Shown here: piece after piece, positions 32,789 through 41,396 of the stretch
How positions within the stretch are numbered: the first letter of the stretch is position 1
Layout of the letters: each line of letters begins with the position of its first letter
NCBI GenBank assembly: GCA_964420285.1
Contig: CAYQTE010000001.1
Span: forward strand, 1 to 64,000
Direction: 5' to 3'
Length of the DNA: 64,000 nt
Origin: CAYQTE01 sp964420285
Lineage (GTDB): Bacteria > Planctomycetota > Phycisphaerae > Tepidisphaerales > Tepidisphaeraceae
Notes under the pieces: model-generated
The model's database searches: none
Seen by the model: the letters and a program-made list of their open reading frames with translations, nothing else
Told to the model about the DNA's origin: nothing
Position numbers and translations under genes: made by a program

Positions 32789-33562
32789 TCAGGCAAGCTT
32801 GCGGCGAAGCCCGGCGAAAGCCGCCAGGGCGAGCAGGCCGCTGAGACCGGTCAGGCCGGACCAAAGCGATGAGGGAAGCGGGACAGTGACGCCGCCGTTA
32901 TTCCCGCCATTATTGCCGCCATTATTGCCGCCGGCGAGCGGGATTTCCTTGAAGTCGATCACCTGGCCAAAGCCGTTGGCGGAGAGCGAGGCGGTGGGAT
33001 TGGCGTCAATCACCAGATCGCCACCGACGATCGTCAAGCTGTCAAATCCCAGATTGGCGGTGGCTTTGTTGGCCAGAGTTCCGCCGCCCAGCGTGTAGGT
33101 ATCCCAGGGATTAACGACGCTGGAGAAGGCGCTGGTCGTGAAAGGTGCCAGTCCAGCCAGGGTGAAACCCTTGGTGGAATCGAACGCCGCGGCGGTCCCG
33201 CCCAGCGGGCTGGCCAGCAGGAATTCGAATCCGCTCCAGCTCGATCCGCTCTGATTGGTCAGCGTTTCATCGACGATGGAGATCGTCGGGCTGGCGCCGG
33301 CCGACATCTGCGTGAAATTGATGGTCAGGCCTTCGAGGCTGGCGAAGGTGGCTTGCTTCTCCAGCGAGAGGACCGGGCCGCCGGTGTTGCCGGTGTCATC
33401 GATCAGCGAAATACCGGCGGGGAATGTGACAGCCCAGCCGTCCGTAACCTGGCCAGACGTCAAACCGGAAGCCACGACGGTGGCCGCTCCAGCCATGCCG
33501 GCCAGCGACGCCATTGCTGCCACTGCGGCCAGCGAGAACCAATTGAATCTATTAGCAACCAT
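32789..33562 (-). CDS. Secreted VPLPA-CTERM sorting-domain protein, copy A, 257 aa
   Basis: A signal peptide (FSLAAVAAMASLAGMAGAA) is followed by a beta-rich domain of about 180 residues with no catalytic motif, a short Gly/Asn tract (three NNGG units) and a C-terminal sorting signal. The signal is VPLPSSLWSGLTGLSG plus a hydrophobic helix and the basic end RRKLA. VPLPA-type signals are processed by exosortase and place proteins on the cell surface or in the extracellular matrix; no exosortase gene is in the window. AGGAG lies 7 nt before ATG 33562. It is a tandem paralogue of the gene at 34023, with strong similarity in the DDTGNxGGPVLxLEK and GLTINFTQ blocks. Confidence 0.88.
   Translation of the reverse strand: MVANRFNWFSLAAVAAMASLAGMAGAATVVASGLTSGQVTDGWAVTFPAGISLIDDTGNTGGPVLSLEKQATFASLEGLTINFTQMSAGASPTISIVDETLTNQSGSSWSGFEFLLASPLGGTAAAFDSTKGFTLAGLAPFTTSAFSSVVNPWDTYTLGGGTLANKATANLGFDSLTIVGGDLVIDANPTASLSANGFGQVIDFKEIPLAGGNNGGNNGGNNGGVTVPLPSSLWSGLTGLSGLLALAAFAGLRRKLA
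32891..32936 (-). repeat. 12-bp coding tandem repeat, 3 NNGG units
   Basis: Direct 12-bp repeats of the GCCGTTATTCCC type encode the NNGG units just before the VPLPA signal. The copy number differs from that of the paralogue (seven units at 34122-34217), consistent with slippage in a flexible stalk. Confidence 0.85.
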
Positions 33563-33962
33563 GAACTACTCCTAAAGCGGTCGGATTTGCACTCAAAAAA
33601 GAGATGGCGCAATGGACTGCGTCGCCGCTGAGTCCGACCAATTCCTATACATTTTCAATAACGCAAACCAAACGATGCGGATCATGTGCCGCAACTTTGA
33701 GGCGAGTGGCTTTTGACGTATCGTTCCATCCGAACTCCTTTCCACCGTTGCATTGCATTACGGTGATTCCGATCATCTGGCACCCATCTGGATGACGCAG
33801 ACGGAGCATATCGCGCACGGCTGGAATTCGGCTACGTCCAAAAAATGGTAAATCGCAATCTTGTCCACATCGGTTGAAATGGTCTGCAGTCTGTAGGCTA
33901 CGGCTTGTTTGTATTTGTTGGTATGGGCTCGCGTAGGCTACCGAGGTCCGCCAAAAACAAAA
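33563..33962. other. Intergenic, upstream region of VPLPA copy A; no gene supported
   Basis: About 400 bp of comparatively AT-rich DNA. It should contain the minus-strand promoter for copy A; TATAGG at about 33643-33648 (minus) is a weak -10 candidate with no good -35. Short frames lack Shine-Dalgarno sequences. No repeat shared with the equivalent region upstream of copy B was evident. Confidence 0.4.
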
Positions 33963-33990
33963 GCGAGGGTTGACCGGAGTCAACCCTCGC
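33963..33990 (-). terminator. Rho-independent terminator of the second VPLPA-CTERM gene
   Basis: Stem GCGAGGGTTGAC/GTCAACCCTCGC with a CGGA loop lies 32 bp after the stop of the 34023-34826 gene, with TTTTGTTTTTGG following on the minus strand. It differs from the copy A hairpin by a C-to-T change in one arm matched by G-to-A in the other. Confidence 0.85.
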
Positions 33991-34022
33991 ATGAGTTCGA
34001 GGAGAAGTATCGAACGTACCAA

Positions 34023-34826
34023 TCAGACGAGTTTGCGACGGAGCTTGGCGAAAGCCGCCAAAGCGAGCAGGCCGCTGAGACCGGTCAGGCCGGACCACAG
34101 CGAGGAGGGAAGCGGGACGGTGACGCCACCGTTATTGCCGCCGTTATTCCCGCCATTGTTGCCGCCGTTATTTCCGCCGTTATTCCCGCCGTTATTGCCA
34201 CCGTTGTTCCCGCCGCCGAGCGGGATTTCCTTGAAGTCGATGACTTGGGGGATTGAACCGGTGGAGGGATTGGCGTCGATCACGAGATTGCCGCCGGGGC
34301 CGGCTGCGCTGTCGTAGCCGAGCAGGGCGGTTGCGCCGTTGGCGAGCGTGCCGCCACCGAGGGTATAGGAATCACCCGCGGCATCGAAGGTATTGGTTGT
34401 GAACGGGCCATCGCCGGCCGTGGTGAAGCCCTGCGTCTTGTCAAAGACCGCGGGGGTTCCGCCCAGCGGGGCGGCGAGCAGGAATTCGAATCCGCCCCAG
34501 CTTGAGCCGCTGAGATTGGTCAGGGCTTCATCGGTGATGCTGATCGTCGGGCTGGCGGATGAGGACGCCTGGGTGAAGTTGATGGTCAGGCCTTCAAGGC
34601 TGACGAAAGCAGCTTCTTTTTCCAGGGTGAGCACCGGGCCGCCCGAATTACCGGTGTCATCGATCAGAGCGATGCCGGTCGGGAACGTAACGGTCCAGCC
34701 ATCCACGACCTCACCGGACGTGACGGCGGCCGGTTGCGAAACAACGGCGGTAGCGCCGGCGATGCCGGCCATCGACGCCAAACTGGCCACAGCGGCCAAG
34801 GTACCCCATTTGAGACTCTTCCACAT
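34023..34826 (-). CDS. Secreted VPLPA-CTERM sorting-domain protein, copy B, 267 aa
   Basis: Paralogue of the 32789 gene with the same layout: signal peptide (WGTLAAVASLASMAGIAGA), beta-rich domain with IALIDDTGNSGGPVLTLEKE and GSSWGGFEFLLAAPLGG, a longer Gly/Asn stalk (seven NNGG units) and the VPLPSSLWSGLTGLSG sorting tail ending RRKLV. The start at ATG 34826 is fixed by GGAGG 7 nt upstream; a longer frame to 34871 lacks this. The pair likely arose by tandem duplication that included the terminator. The role is probably structural or adhesive, but no ligand domain is recognised. Confidence 0.88.
   Translation of the reverse strand: MWKSLKWGTLAAVASLASMAGIAGATAVVSQPAAVTSGEVVDGWTVTFPTGIALIDDTGNSGGPVLTLEKEAAFVSLEGLTINFTQASSSASPTISITDEALTNLSGSSWGGFEFLLAAPLGGTPAVFDKTQGFTTAGDGPFTTNTFDAAGDSYTLGGGTLANGATALLGYDSAAGPGGNLVIDANPSTGSIPQVIDFKEIPLGGGNNGGNNGGNNGGNNGGNNGGNNGGNNGGVTVPLPSSLWSGLTGLSGLLALAAFAKLRRKLV
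34122..34217 (-). repeat. 12-bp coding tandem repeat, 7 NNGG units
   Basis: Seven direct 12-bp units (GCCGTTATTCCC and variants) encode the Gly/Asn stalk of copy B. The third codon positions vary among units, so the array is not a very recent expansion. Confidence 0.88.
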
Positions 34827-35379
34827 ATAGACGCCTCCTTGAACGGTCGATTCAATCTTTCTTTCTCGCACGACGCGGTTTACGACTGCGTCATCGTGTT
34901 CGACCCATTCAAAAATTTATTTTCCAGGAAACAGACCAAACTCGTGTCATTCCTGAGTCACTTGCTCAGGCGTTGCGATTTCAAGTTTTCCATCCAATAG
35001 TTCTCCGACGTGTCGTTCCTTCTTGGCTCCTTTCTGGCGACAAAACACATAGTGGCCGTTTTAGCCACCCGCACCCACTTCACCGGTGCCAACGGAAAAT
35101 ACCGCGCACCAGAGGAATCCGGCAACGTCCGAAATATCGGTCTAACAGCCAAAGGCCGCCCAAACCGAACGACCCTATGCTAGCGACTTCTCGGACGATC
35201 TTCCAGTTTTTCTTTTCGCGGCGATAATTCTCTTAACTGCTTTTACATAATTGACTTGCGGGAGAATGTCCGTTAGATTCGCCCGGCGGGACGATCGAGA
35301 GACGCATCAGTTATCGGGTTTGTTGGCAAGATGGGAAATTGGGGAAAACCCTGCGGAGGTCCGATAATCGGATCAAGTC
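34827..35379. other. Intergenic between VPLPA copy B and the alpha/beta hydrolase gene
   Basis: About 550 bp of AT-richer divergent upstream DNA with one good plus-strand promoter (listed separately). No open frame with a ribosome-binding site, no repeat family member and no RNA fold stands out. Confidence 0.45.
35251..35279 (+). promoter_or_regulatory. Candidate sigma-70 promoter for the alpha/beta hydrolase gene
   Basis: TTGACT (35251-35256), 17-bp spacer, TAGATT (35274-35279). The -35 matches at 5/6. The expected start is about 95 nt upstream of ATG 35380. Confidence 0.5.
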
Positions 35380-36633
35380 ATGTTGGCAGTGGTGCATGTG
35401 TTGTTGCTCGTCGCTTACGGCATCGCTCCGATCGTTGCTCTGGCTGTGGCGTGGCGGCCGGGCAAGTGCCGCAATGCCAACAGCTCGCTGGGCAAGACGA
35501 GCGTCACGCTGCTGTATGCCACGATCCTGGCGGTGGGCATGTCGGTGGTCTACGCCCGTAACGTCGGCGGCACCGTCAACGCGACGCAGGTGGTGCGCGC
35601 GGCGTATTTCGCGTCCGGTATGCTTTGTCTGCTCAAGTGGTTTGATGCGGGTACTCGCTGGTTCAGCACCTGGGCCTGTCGCTGCCGGTTCGCCGCCGCG
35701 CCACGATGGCGCATCGAATCGGCCAGCGCGGTGCGACTTCTCGTGCTGGTCGGAATCGGCCTGCCCTACATCATGGCGACGGTGATGACTTACCGCATCA
35801 AGGTCCATCCCGACATGGCCGACGTGCCGGCGTTCGTTCCGCCTGGATCGATTGCCAATGTCCATTTTCGTTCGATCGACGGTGTCGATCTGGCAGGCTG
35901 GTGGATTCCCGCGCCCCAGCCGCGCGGCCGCCGACCGGCGAATTGGGCGGCGCGGACAGTCGTCCTATGCCATGGCCTGGGATCCAACAAAGCCAATCAA
36001 CTGGACCTGGTGCGCGATCTGGTCCCGGCGGGGTTCAACGTTCTGGCGTTTGATTTTCGCGCCCACGGCGACAGCGGCGGGCAGTTGTGCAGCTTCGGCG
36101 ACCTGGAACGCTTCGATGTGCTTGCGGCCGTGCATTGGCTCAGGACCAATCGTCCAGAGCAGTCGCAAACGATTGACGGGATGGGAATCAGCATGGGGGC
36201 GGCGGCATTGATAGCGGCGGCGGCGGACGATTCCGACGACGGCCGGTCAATCGCGGCCATTGTCGCGTACAGCACCTACAACGACCTGCCATCACTGGCG
36301 CGTACACTGGGTGAGCGGTTCTATTTCCCCGGCGCCGGATGGATCGCCGATCATGTGATGCTCCCGATGGCCAGCGCTCAGACCGGCGCGAATCTGTCCG
36401 ACTTTTCGCCTTCGCGACTGCTGTCGCAGCGGGTGGCCCGGCCGGTGATGATCGTTCACGGCCAGCAGGACAATCTGATCGATTTTTCGCTGGGAGAAGC
36501 TCTCTATCAATCGGCCGAGCAACCCAAGGCGAAGGTCTGGATCGAGCAGGCGGGACACAACGACATCGTCGACAACGACAAGGCCGCGCGGGCGGTTCTC
36601 TGGTTCTTCGAACACGCCCGGACGATCATCTGA
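35380..36633 (+). CDS. Membrane-anchored alpha/beta hydrolase, 417 aa
   Basis: The N-terminal ~140 residues hold several transmembrane helices (VVHVLLLVAYGIAPIVALAVA, LLYATILAVGMSVVY and LLVLVGIGLPYIMATVM). The C-terminal ~260 residues are an alpha/beta hydrolase with oxyanion motif VVLCHGLGSN, nucleophile Ser271 in GISMGAA, acid Asp364 in HGQQDNLID and His393 in EQAGHND. The catalytic domain resembles bacterial serine hydrolases of the BAAT/DUF1749-like and YfhR groups; the substrate is unknown. The multi-helix N-terminal extension is unusual and would place the hydrolase domain at the membrane. The pseudouridine synthase gene follows by 21 bp. Confidence 0.85.
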   Translation: MLAVVHVLLLVAYGIAPIVALAVAWRPGKCRNANSSLGKTSVTLLYATILAVGMSVVYARNVGGTVNATQVVRAAYFASGMLCLLKWFDAGTRWFSTWACRCRFAAAPRWRIESASAVRLLVLVGIGLPYIMATVMTYRIKVHPDMADVPAFVPPGSIANVHFRSIDGVDLAGWWIPAPQPRGRRPANWAARTVVLCHGLGSNKANQLDLVRDLVPAGFNVLAFDFRAHGDSGGQLCSFGDLERFDVLAAVHWLRTNRPEQSQTIDGMGISMGAAALIAAAADDSDDGRSIAAIVAYSTYNDLPSLARTLGERFYFPGAGWIADHVMLPMASAQTGANLSDFSPSRLLSQRVARPVMIVHGQQDNLIDFSLGEALYQSAEQPKAKVWIEQAGHNDIVDNDKAARAVLWFFEHARTII

Positions 36634-36654
36634 CAACCAACCGGGATTGAAGCC

Positions 36655-37308
36655 GTGCCTGTGATGCGACCGCTGCGAGTGGTGTACGAGGACGCCGATG
36701 TGATCGTCGTCAACAAGGGCCCCGGCCTGCTGAGCAGCACCGTTTCCGGCGAGCGCCGCCCCACGATCCTGGCTCAGGTGCGCGACCACGTCGCCGGCGA
36801 TCGGCGGGCTCACATCGGAGTCATCCACCGCCTTGACCGCGATGCGGCCGGCGTTCTGGTCTTCTCGAAGAATCAGGCGGCGTTCGAGTCGCTCAAGGCA
36901 CAATTCCTGCACCACACCGTCAACCGTCAATACCAGGCGGTCATTCACGGGAAGATCGATCCGCCGGAAGGTTCGATCACATCGCGTCTTGTCGAATACG
37001 CCGACGGCACCGTGCATTCCACGTCGCGCGTCGACAAGGGCCAACTGGCCCGAACCGATTACAAGACACTGGCCAGCGCCAAAAACCGCACGCTGCTGCT
37101 GCTGACGCTGCACACCGGCCGCAAGCACCAGATCCGCGTGCAACTCAACGACCGCGGACATCCGATTGTGGGCGACCGCGTCTATGGTCCGCAGCCGCCG
37201 GTGGTGGGGCCGATGCGCCTGGTGGCGGTGCGGCTGGAACTGGATCATCCGCGCACTGCAAAGCGCATGGTTTTCCAGATCGAGCCGCCAAAGTACCTGC
37301 GAATGTGA
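36655..37308 (+). CDS. RluA-family pseudouridine synthase, 217 aa
   Basis: The enzyme isomerises uridine in rRNA or tRNA. The catalytic Asp61 lies in the signature IHRLDRDAAGVLVF, with the family's YEDADVIVVNKGPGLLS opening and the GRKHQIRVQL and HPIVGDRVYG blocks. No S4 domain is present, so it belongs to the short RluA/RluC/TruC-like subset; the exact target base cannot be assigned. The GTG start at 36655 is annotated, but ATG 36664 is an equally good choice. It is 21 bp behind the hydrolase gene. Confidence 0.9.
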   Translation: MPVMRPLRVVYEDADVIVVNKGPGLLSSTVSGERRPTILAQVRDHVAGDRRAHIGVIHRLDRDAAGVLVFSKNQAAFESLKAQFLHHTVNRQYQAVIHGKIDPPEGSITSRLVEYADGTVHSTSRVDKGQLARTDYKTLASAKNRTLLLLTLHTGRKHQIRVQLNDRGHPIVGDRVYGPQPPVVGPMRLVAVRLELDHPRTAKRMVFQIEPPKYLRM

Positions 37309-37311
37309 ACT

Positions 37312-37800
37312 TCAATCCATGTCGTTATAGATGTGATACCAGTTCGCGTCGATCTGCTTGTCGACAGTGTATTCAAGGGATCGAGTGCCTCCCGGGCTGG
37401 CGATATCCGGGCCGTTTATCGTCACTGTCGCGGGGCGCGGACCGGTGGCCTGTGAACTGCGATACAAATAACCGGCCAGGTTATCGCCCTTGCCGCGCCA
37501 GGTGGGGAAAAGAATCCATGTCGTGCCGGTCGAATCGACCGTGACATAAACCCGGCCGTCCAGAGAGTTTGAGGCAAGGGCCGGCGGCAGGGTGATGGCG
37601 CCCGAGGATTTGGGAGTCAGGGACGAACTGAGCACCAGATTCACGACCGACCCGGCGGCCTGCTGGTCAAAGGGTTTTTCGCCGCGCAGGGGCTTGCCGA
37701 GCAGCCACCAGAGAAAAAGGCAGGAAGCCAGTGCGACCGCCAGAAGCGAGCCGCCAACCAATGTGCCTGAGACCAGCCTCTGTCGCGAGGATTTGTTCAT
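37312..37800 (-). CDS. Hypothetical membrane-anchored protein, 162 aa
   Basis: One N-terminal transmembrane anchor (LVGGSLLAVALASCLFLWWLLG) is followed by a beta-rich external domain of about 120 residues (GRVYVTVDSTGTTWILFPTW, then LAGYLYRSSQATG and ANWYHIYNDMD). No family is recognised and no catalytic residue pattern is visible. ATG 37800 with GGAG about 9 nt upstream is preferred over ATG 37815. It converges on the pseudouridine synthase gene with a 3-bp gap between stops. Confidence 0.6.
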   Translation of the reverse strand: MNKSSRQRLVSGTLVGGSLLAVALASCLFLWWLLGKPLRGEKPFDQQAAGSVVNLVLSSSLTPKSSGAITLPPALASNSLDGRVYVTVDSTGTTWILFPTWRGKGDNLAGYLYRSSQATGPRPATVTINGPDIASPGGTRSLEYTVDKQIDANWYHIYNDMD

Positions 37801-37970
37801 GGGACAATACTCCATTAACCTTCTTCAATCTTAGCCACAGGCCACATCGGACAGGAAGCACGTGGTAAATAAGTGGAAAATGTGGGCTGCCGGCAATATG
37901 TCTTGTTCGCGGTTGCGCAAGGCGACTCTGTAGCCCGCTCCATCGCGTCCGCATAGAATCCCTCGCCCTT

Positions 37971-38765
37971 ATGGGAACCGCGACCAACCAAACCGGCCTG
38001 CTGCTTCCGGCTGCTTCGCTGTGTTGGCGGGAACTCGTGCGGTTTCTTCGCCAGCGACATCGAATTGTCGGGGCGCTGGCCACGCCGATCGTGTTCTGGC
38101 TGCTGATCGGCGGCGGGATGGGACATCACTTCCAGACCAATCTGCCGGGCAACGGCGATTATATGACGTATTTCTTTCCGGGAACCGTCATCATGATCCT
38201 GCTGTTCACCGCGATCTTCTCAACGATCTCCATCATCGAGGACCGCCGTGAGGGGTTCCTGCAATCCGTGCTCGTCGCGCCGGTGTCGACCCAGTCGATC
38301 GTGCTGGGGAAAATACTCGGCGGCACCATACTGGCCGCGGGACAAGGACTCATCTTCCTGGCGCTGGGCCCGCTGGCGGGAGTGCATTTCACGCTGCTGT
38401 CTTTCATCATGTCGGCCGGGGTGCTGTTTATCGTCAGCTTTGCTTTGACGGGGTTGGGGTTTTGCATCGCGTGGCGGATGAGTTCGACGCAGGGATTTCA
38501 CGCGATCATGAACTTGTTTCTGATGCCGATGTGGTTTCTGTCGGGGTCGATGTTTCCGGGCGATGGAATGCTGGGCAAGGTGATGGCGATCAATCCGCTG
38601 ACTTACGGCGTGGCGGGATTGCGGCGGGCAATCTACTGGGGAAATGTCGGAGCGGCGCTGCCGTCGTGGGAAACATGTGCGGCCGTGAGCATTGGATTTG
38701 CGGCGGCGATGTTCGTATTTTCGAGCCTGATCGCGACGGGGCGCGTGTCGGCGGATTTGCAGTGA
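37971..38765 (+). CDS. ABC-2 type transporter permease, 264 aa
   Basis: Six hydrophobic helices follow an amphipathic N-terminus (ELVRFLRQRHRIVGALATP), with the ABC-2 hallmark region FFPGTVIMILLFTAIFSTISIIEDRREGFLQSVLVAPVS and the C-terminal MPMWFLSGSMFPGD plus NPLTYGVAGLRRAIYW. Homologous permeases sit next to SCO1 and DUF420 genes in several lineages and are thought to help cytochrome oxidase assembly. No ATP-binding subunit gene adjoins it here, so the partner must be encoded elsewhere. SCO1 follows by 18 bp. Confidence 0.88.
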   Translation: MGTATNQTGLLLPAASLCWRELVRFLRQRHRIVGALATPIVFWLLIGGGMGHHFQTNLPGNGDYMTYFFPGTVIMILLFTAIFSTISIIEDRREGFLQSVLVAPVSTQSIVLGKILGGTILAAGQGLIFLALGPLAGVHFTLLSFIMSAGVLFIVSFALTGLGFCIAWRMSSTQGFHAIMNLFLMPMWFLSGSMFPGDGMLGKVMAINPLTYGVAGLRRAIYWGNVGAALPSWETCAAVSIGFAAAMFVFSSLIATGRVSADLQ

Positions 38766-38783
38766 AGGAGCGGTGGAAACGGC

Positions 38784-39512
38784 ATGACCCGCGTGGGAAA
38801 AAATCTCATGGTGACCGCCTGGTGCGCTACGGTGGCGCTGCTGGCCCTGGTGGTCGTCTGGCCGATGGCGCATCGCTCGGCAACCGAGGCGGCCGGGCCG
38901 ATGGTGGTCCGAGCCGGTGATGGAAACGGGGCGGCCGAGCTGTTTGCCGATTCCGCCGATTCGCCCGACGTGACGGGTTTGCCGGTCAAGTACGCGGCGC
39001 CGGCGTTCCAACTGACCAGTCAGCTTGGCCAATCGTTCGGCAGCAACGATCTGCGCGGCCATCCTTACATCGCCGATTTCATCTACACGACCTGCCAGAC
39101 GGCCTGCCCGAAAATGTCCGCGACGGTGCGGGATCTGATCAACAAGGTTCCGGCCGACGTGCGGTTTGTGTCTTTTACGGTTGATCCGGAACATGATGAC
39201 GTCGCGGCCCTGAGCGCCTATGCCAAGACCTATGGAGCCGATCCGTCGCGGTGGATATTTCTGACCGGCACCAAGGATGCCATCTATCAGGCCGCGGCCG
39301 GGATGAAGGTTCTGAATCTCGCGTCGCCCGTGAGTCCGCTAACGCACAGCGAGAAGTTCTTTCTGGTGGACGGTGTGGGCCGGGTGCGATTGCTGGCCGA
39401 CAGCAATGACGCCAGCGACATCAAACGGCTGATTGACGGCGCGACGGCGCTGTCGGCCCTGGGCTCGACCACGACGACGCGGCCGGGCGACGCCGCGGGG
39501 GCGATTCCGTGA
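38784..39512 (+). CDS. SCO1/SenC family copper chaperone for cytochrome oxidase, 242 aa
   Basis: Membrane-anchored thioredoxin-fold protein that delivers copper to the CuA site of cytochrome c oxidase. An N-terminal anchor (VTAWCATVALLALVVVW) is followed by the Sco domain. The copper ligands are visible: Cys104 and Cys108 in TTCQTACPK and His188 in LTHSEKFFLVD. The fold motifs FVSFTVDPEHDD and WIFLTGTKD are present. The last four bases overlap the GTG of the DUF420 gene, so the two are translationally coupled. Context with the ABC-2 permease supports an oxidase-assembly role. Confidence 0.93.
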   Translation: MTRVGKNLMVTAWCATVALLALVVVWPMAHRSATEAAGPMVVRAGDGNGAAELFADSADSPDVTGLPVKYAAPAFQLTSQLGQSFGSNDLRGHPYIADFIYTTCQTACPKMSATVRDLINKVPADVRFVSFTVDPEHDDVAALSAYAKTYGADPSRWIFLTGTKDAIYQAAAGMKVLNLASPVSPLTHSEKFFLVDGVGRVRLLADSNDASDIKRLIDGATALSALGSTTTTRPGDAAGAIP

Positions 39513-39946
39513 CCGTGGCGGATTTCCCGGCGCTGGACGCGTCGCTCAACTCGGCCAGCGCGCTGTGTCTCATGGCGGGATACGCGGCGATCCGCCGACG
39601 GCACATCCGCCTGCACGCGACGATGATGATCTCCGCGGCGGTGACGAGCAGCGCATTCCTTGCCTGTTACCTCATTTATCACGCCAAAACCGGCACCCAT
39701 CGCGTGCCCGCGGGGATAAATCCGACGCTCAAGCTGATCTATTTGTGCGTGCTTTTTCCCCACCTTACGCTGGCGATGCTCATGTTGCCGATGATTATCG
39801 GGACGTTCTGGATGGCGGCCACGCGGCAATGGGCCCGCCATATGAAAATCGCCCGCCCGACATTTTGGGTCTGGCTCTACGTTTCAATTTCCGGACTGGT
39901 TGTATATTGGATGCTGTACCGGGTCTTTCATACGCCACCGCTTTGA
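39509..39946 (+). CDS. DUF420 family membrane protein, 145 aa
   Basis: Small four-helix membrane protein of the DUF420 (CtaM-related) family that accompanies haem-copper oxidase assembly genes. Visible motifs include the first helix (LNSASALCLMAGYAAIRRRHIRLHA), a conserved histidine in RLHATMMISA, YLIYHAKTGTH and the WARHMKIARPTFWVWLYVS block. The GTG start overlaps the SCO1 stop (GTGA). The length is normal for the family. Confidence 0.9.
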   Translation: MTVADFPALDASLNSASALCLMAGYAAIRRRHIRLHATMMISAAVTSSAFLACYLIYHAKTGTHRVPAGINPTLKLIYLCVLFPHLTLAMLMLPMIIGTFWMAATRQWARHMKIARPTFWVWLYVSISGLVVYWMLYRVFHTPPL

Positions 39947-39953
39947 GCAACTG

Positions 39954-41375
39954 ATGACGACGGACCTTGAAACAAATCGATCCACAGGCGACGACCGCGA
40001 AGGCGGCGAGGCGTACGCTTCCGGATTGTCCGAACTTCTAAAACTCGCACTGCCCACGATACTGCTCACGCTCACCTACACCGTCATGCAGTTTGTCGAT
40101 ACGTGGATGCTGTCGCGCCTGGGCGAAACGCCGGCGACGGCCGGGGGCAATAGCGGGCTTATGGCCTTTTCGATCCTGTCGTTCGGGCTGGGCGTGGCGT
40201 GGATGGTGAACACGCTGGTGAGCCAGGCACGCGGCCGGGGCGAACCCAAAACCTGCGGCCGGCATTTGTGGCAGGGCGTGTGGTTCGGCGTGGGGTATTC
40301 CGTTGTGATCGCGCCGATGCTGCCCCTGGCCGGGCCGATGTTCCGCGCCATGAGCCATCCGGCCGTTCAGGCGGATATGGAGGCGAGGTATTTTCAGATC
40401 GTCATGCTGTGGTCGATCGTCAAACTGGCCGGCACTTCGGCGGGGCAGTTTCTTTTGGCGACCGATCGCCAGGTGGCGGTGTTCGTGGCGGCGGTGGCGG
40501 GAGTGTCGACCAACGCTCTGGCCGCTTATGTGCTGGTGCTGGGGCACGGGATGCACTCGCAGGGAATCGTGGGATCGGCCTGGGCACAGAACATCGGCGT
40601 GACCGTCGAGACATCAATACTGGCGATCCTGACATGGAACAGAACATCGCGGCATACCTGGGGCACATCGGACTGGCGGCCGCGCATGCCGGAGATGCGC
40701 GTGCTGATGCGGACTGGCCTGCCGTCGGGCGTCCAGGCGTTTGGGGACATTTTCGCCTGGTCGATGTTCTGCAACGTGGTGATGGGCGCACTGGGCGCCA
40801 CCGCGATGGCCGCCAATACCTTCATGCTGCGGTACATGGTCGTCAGCTTCATGCCCGCCGTGGGGATGTCGATGGCCGTGACCGCACTTGTCGGCCGCTA
40901 TATCGGCATGGGCCGCCCCGATATAGCCGAGCGGCGGACGGACCTGGCGTTTCGTCTGACGGCCGCGTACATGGTCGCGTGCGGCATTGTGTTCTTCGTG
41001 GGCCGCCGCGCGCTGATCGAACTCTTCACCGACGATCCCCTGGTCATCGCCGCCGGCGCCACCTGCATGACATTCAGCGCGACGTACCAGGTCTTCGACG
41101 CCATGTACATCATCTATTACGGCGCCCTGCGCGGAGCGGCCGACACGTTCGTTCCGGCGGTCGTCACGGCCGTCTTCTGCTGGGGACTGGTCGTGTTCGG
41201 TGCGTACGTGATAGCGCGGGTCATGCCCGGCCTGGGCACCAGCGGCCCGTGGATGATCGCCACCGCCTACGGCATCGGTTTGGGCTTCTTCATGCTCATC
41301 CGTTTCCGCCGGGGAGCGTGGAAACACATTCGATTGGGCCCCAACAAGAAACCCGACGACCTCGCCACGGCGTGA
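39954..41375 (+). CDS. MATE family multidrug/sodium exporter, 473 aa
   Basis: Twelve transmembrane helices in two similar halves. The first half begins LLKLALPTILLTLTYTVMQFVDTWMLSRLG, the second LMRTGLPSGVQAFGDIFAWSMF. Pro and Asp residues in helices 1 and 7 match the NorM-type MATE pattern. The C-terminus is FFMLIRFRRGAWKHIRL. ATG 39954 is chosen; the frame upstream to 39900 overlaps the DUF420 gene. The substrate is unknown. It follows the oxidase-assembly group by 7 bp but need not be functionally linked. Confidence 0.9.
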   Translation: MTTDLETNRSTGDDREGGEAYASGLSELLKLALPTILLTLTYTVMQFVDTWMLSRLGETPATAGGNSGLMAFSILSFGLGVAWMVNTLVSQARGRGEPKTCGRHLWQGVWFGVGYSVVIAPMLPLAGPMFRAMSHPAVQADMEARYFQIVMLWSIVKLAGTSAGQFLLATDRQVAVFVAAVAGVSTNALAAYVLVLGHGMHSQGIVGSAWAQNIGVTVETSILAILTWNRTSRHTWGTSDWRPRMPEMRVLMRTGLPSGVQAFGDIFAWSMFCNVVMGALGATAMAANTFMLRYMVVSFMPAVGMSMAVTALVGRYIGMGRPDIAERRTDLAFRLTAAYMVACGIVFFVGRRALIELFTDDPLVIAAGATCMTFSATYQVFDAMYIIYYGALRGAADTFVPAVVTAVFCWGLVVFGAYVIARVMPGLGTSGPWMIATAYGIGLGFFMLIRFRRGAWKHIRLGPNKKPDDLATA

Positions 41376-41396
41376 AAATCACCGCGACTGGCGACT

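Noticed and set aside
34122..34217. 12-bp tandem repeats as a possible CRISPR-like array
   Set aside because: Units are contiguous, lie in frame and encode NNGG; there are no spacers.
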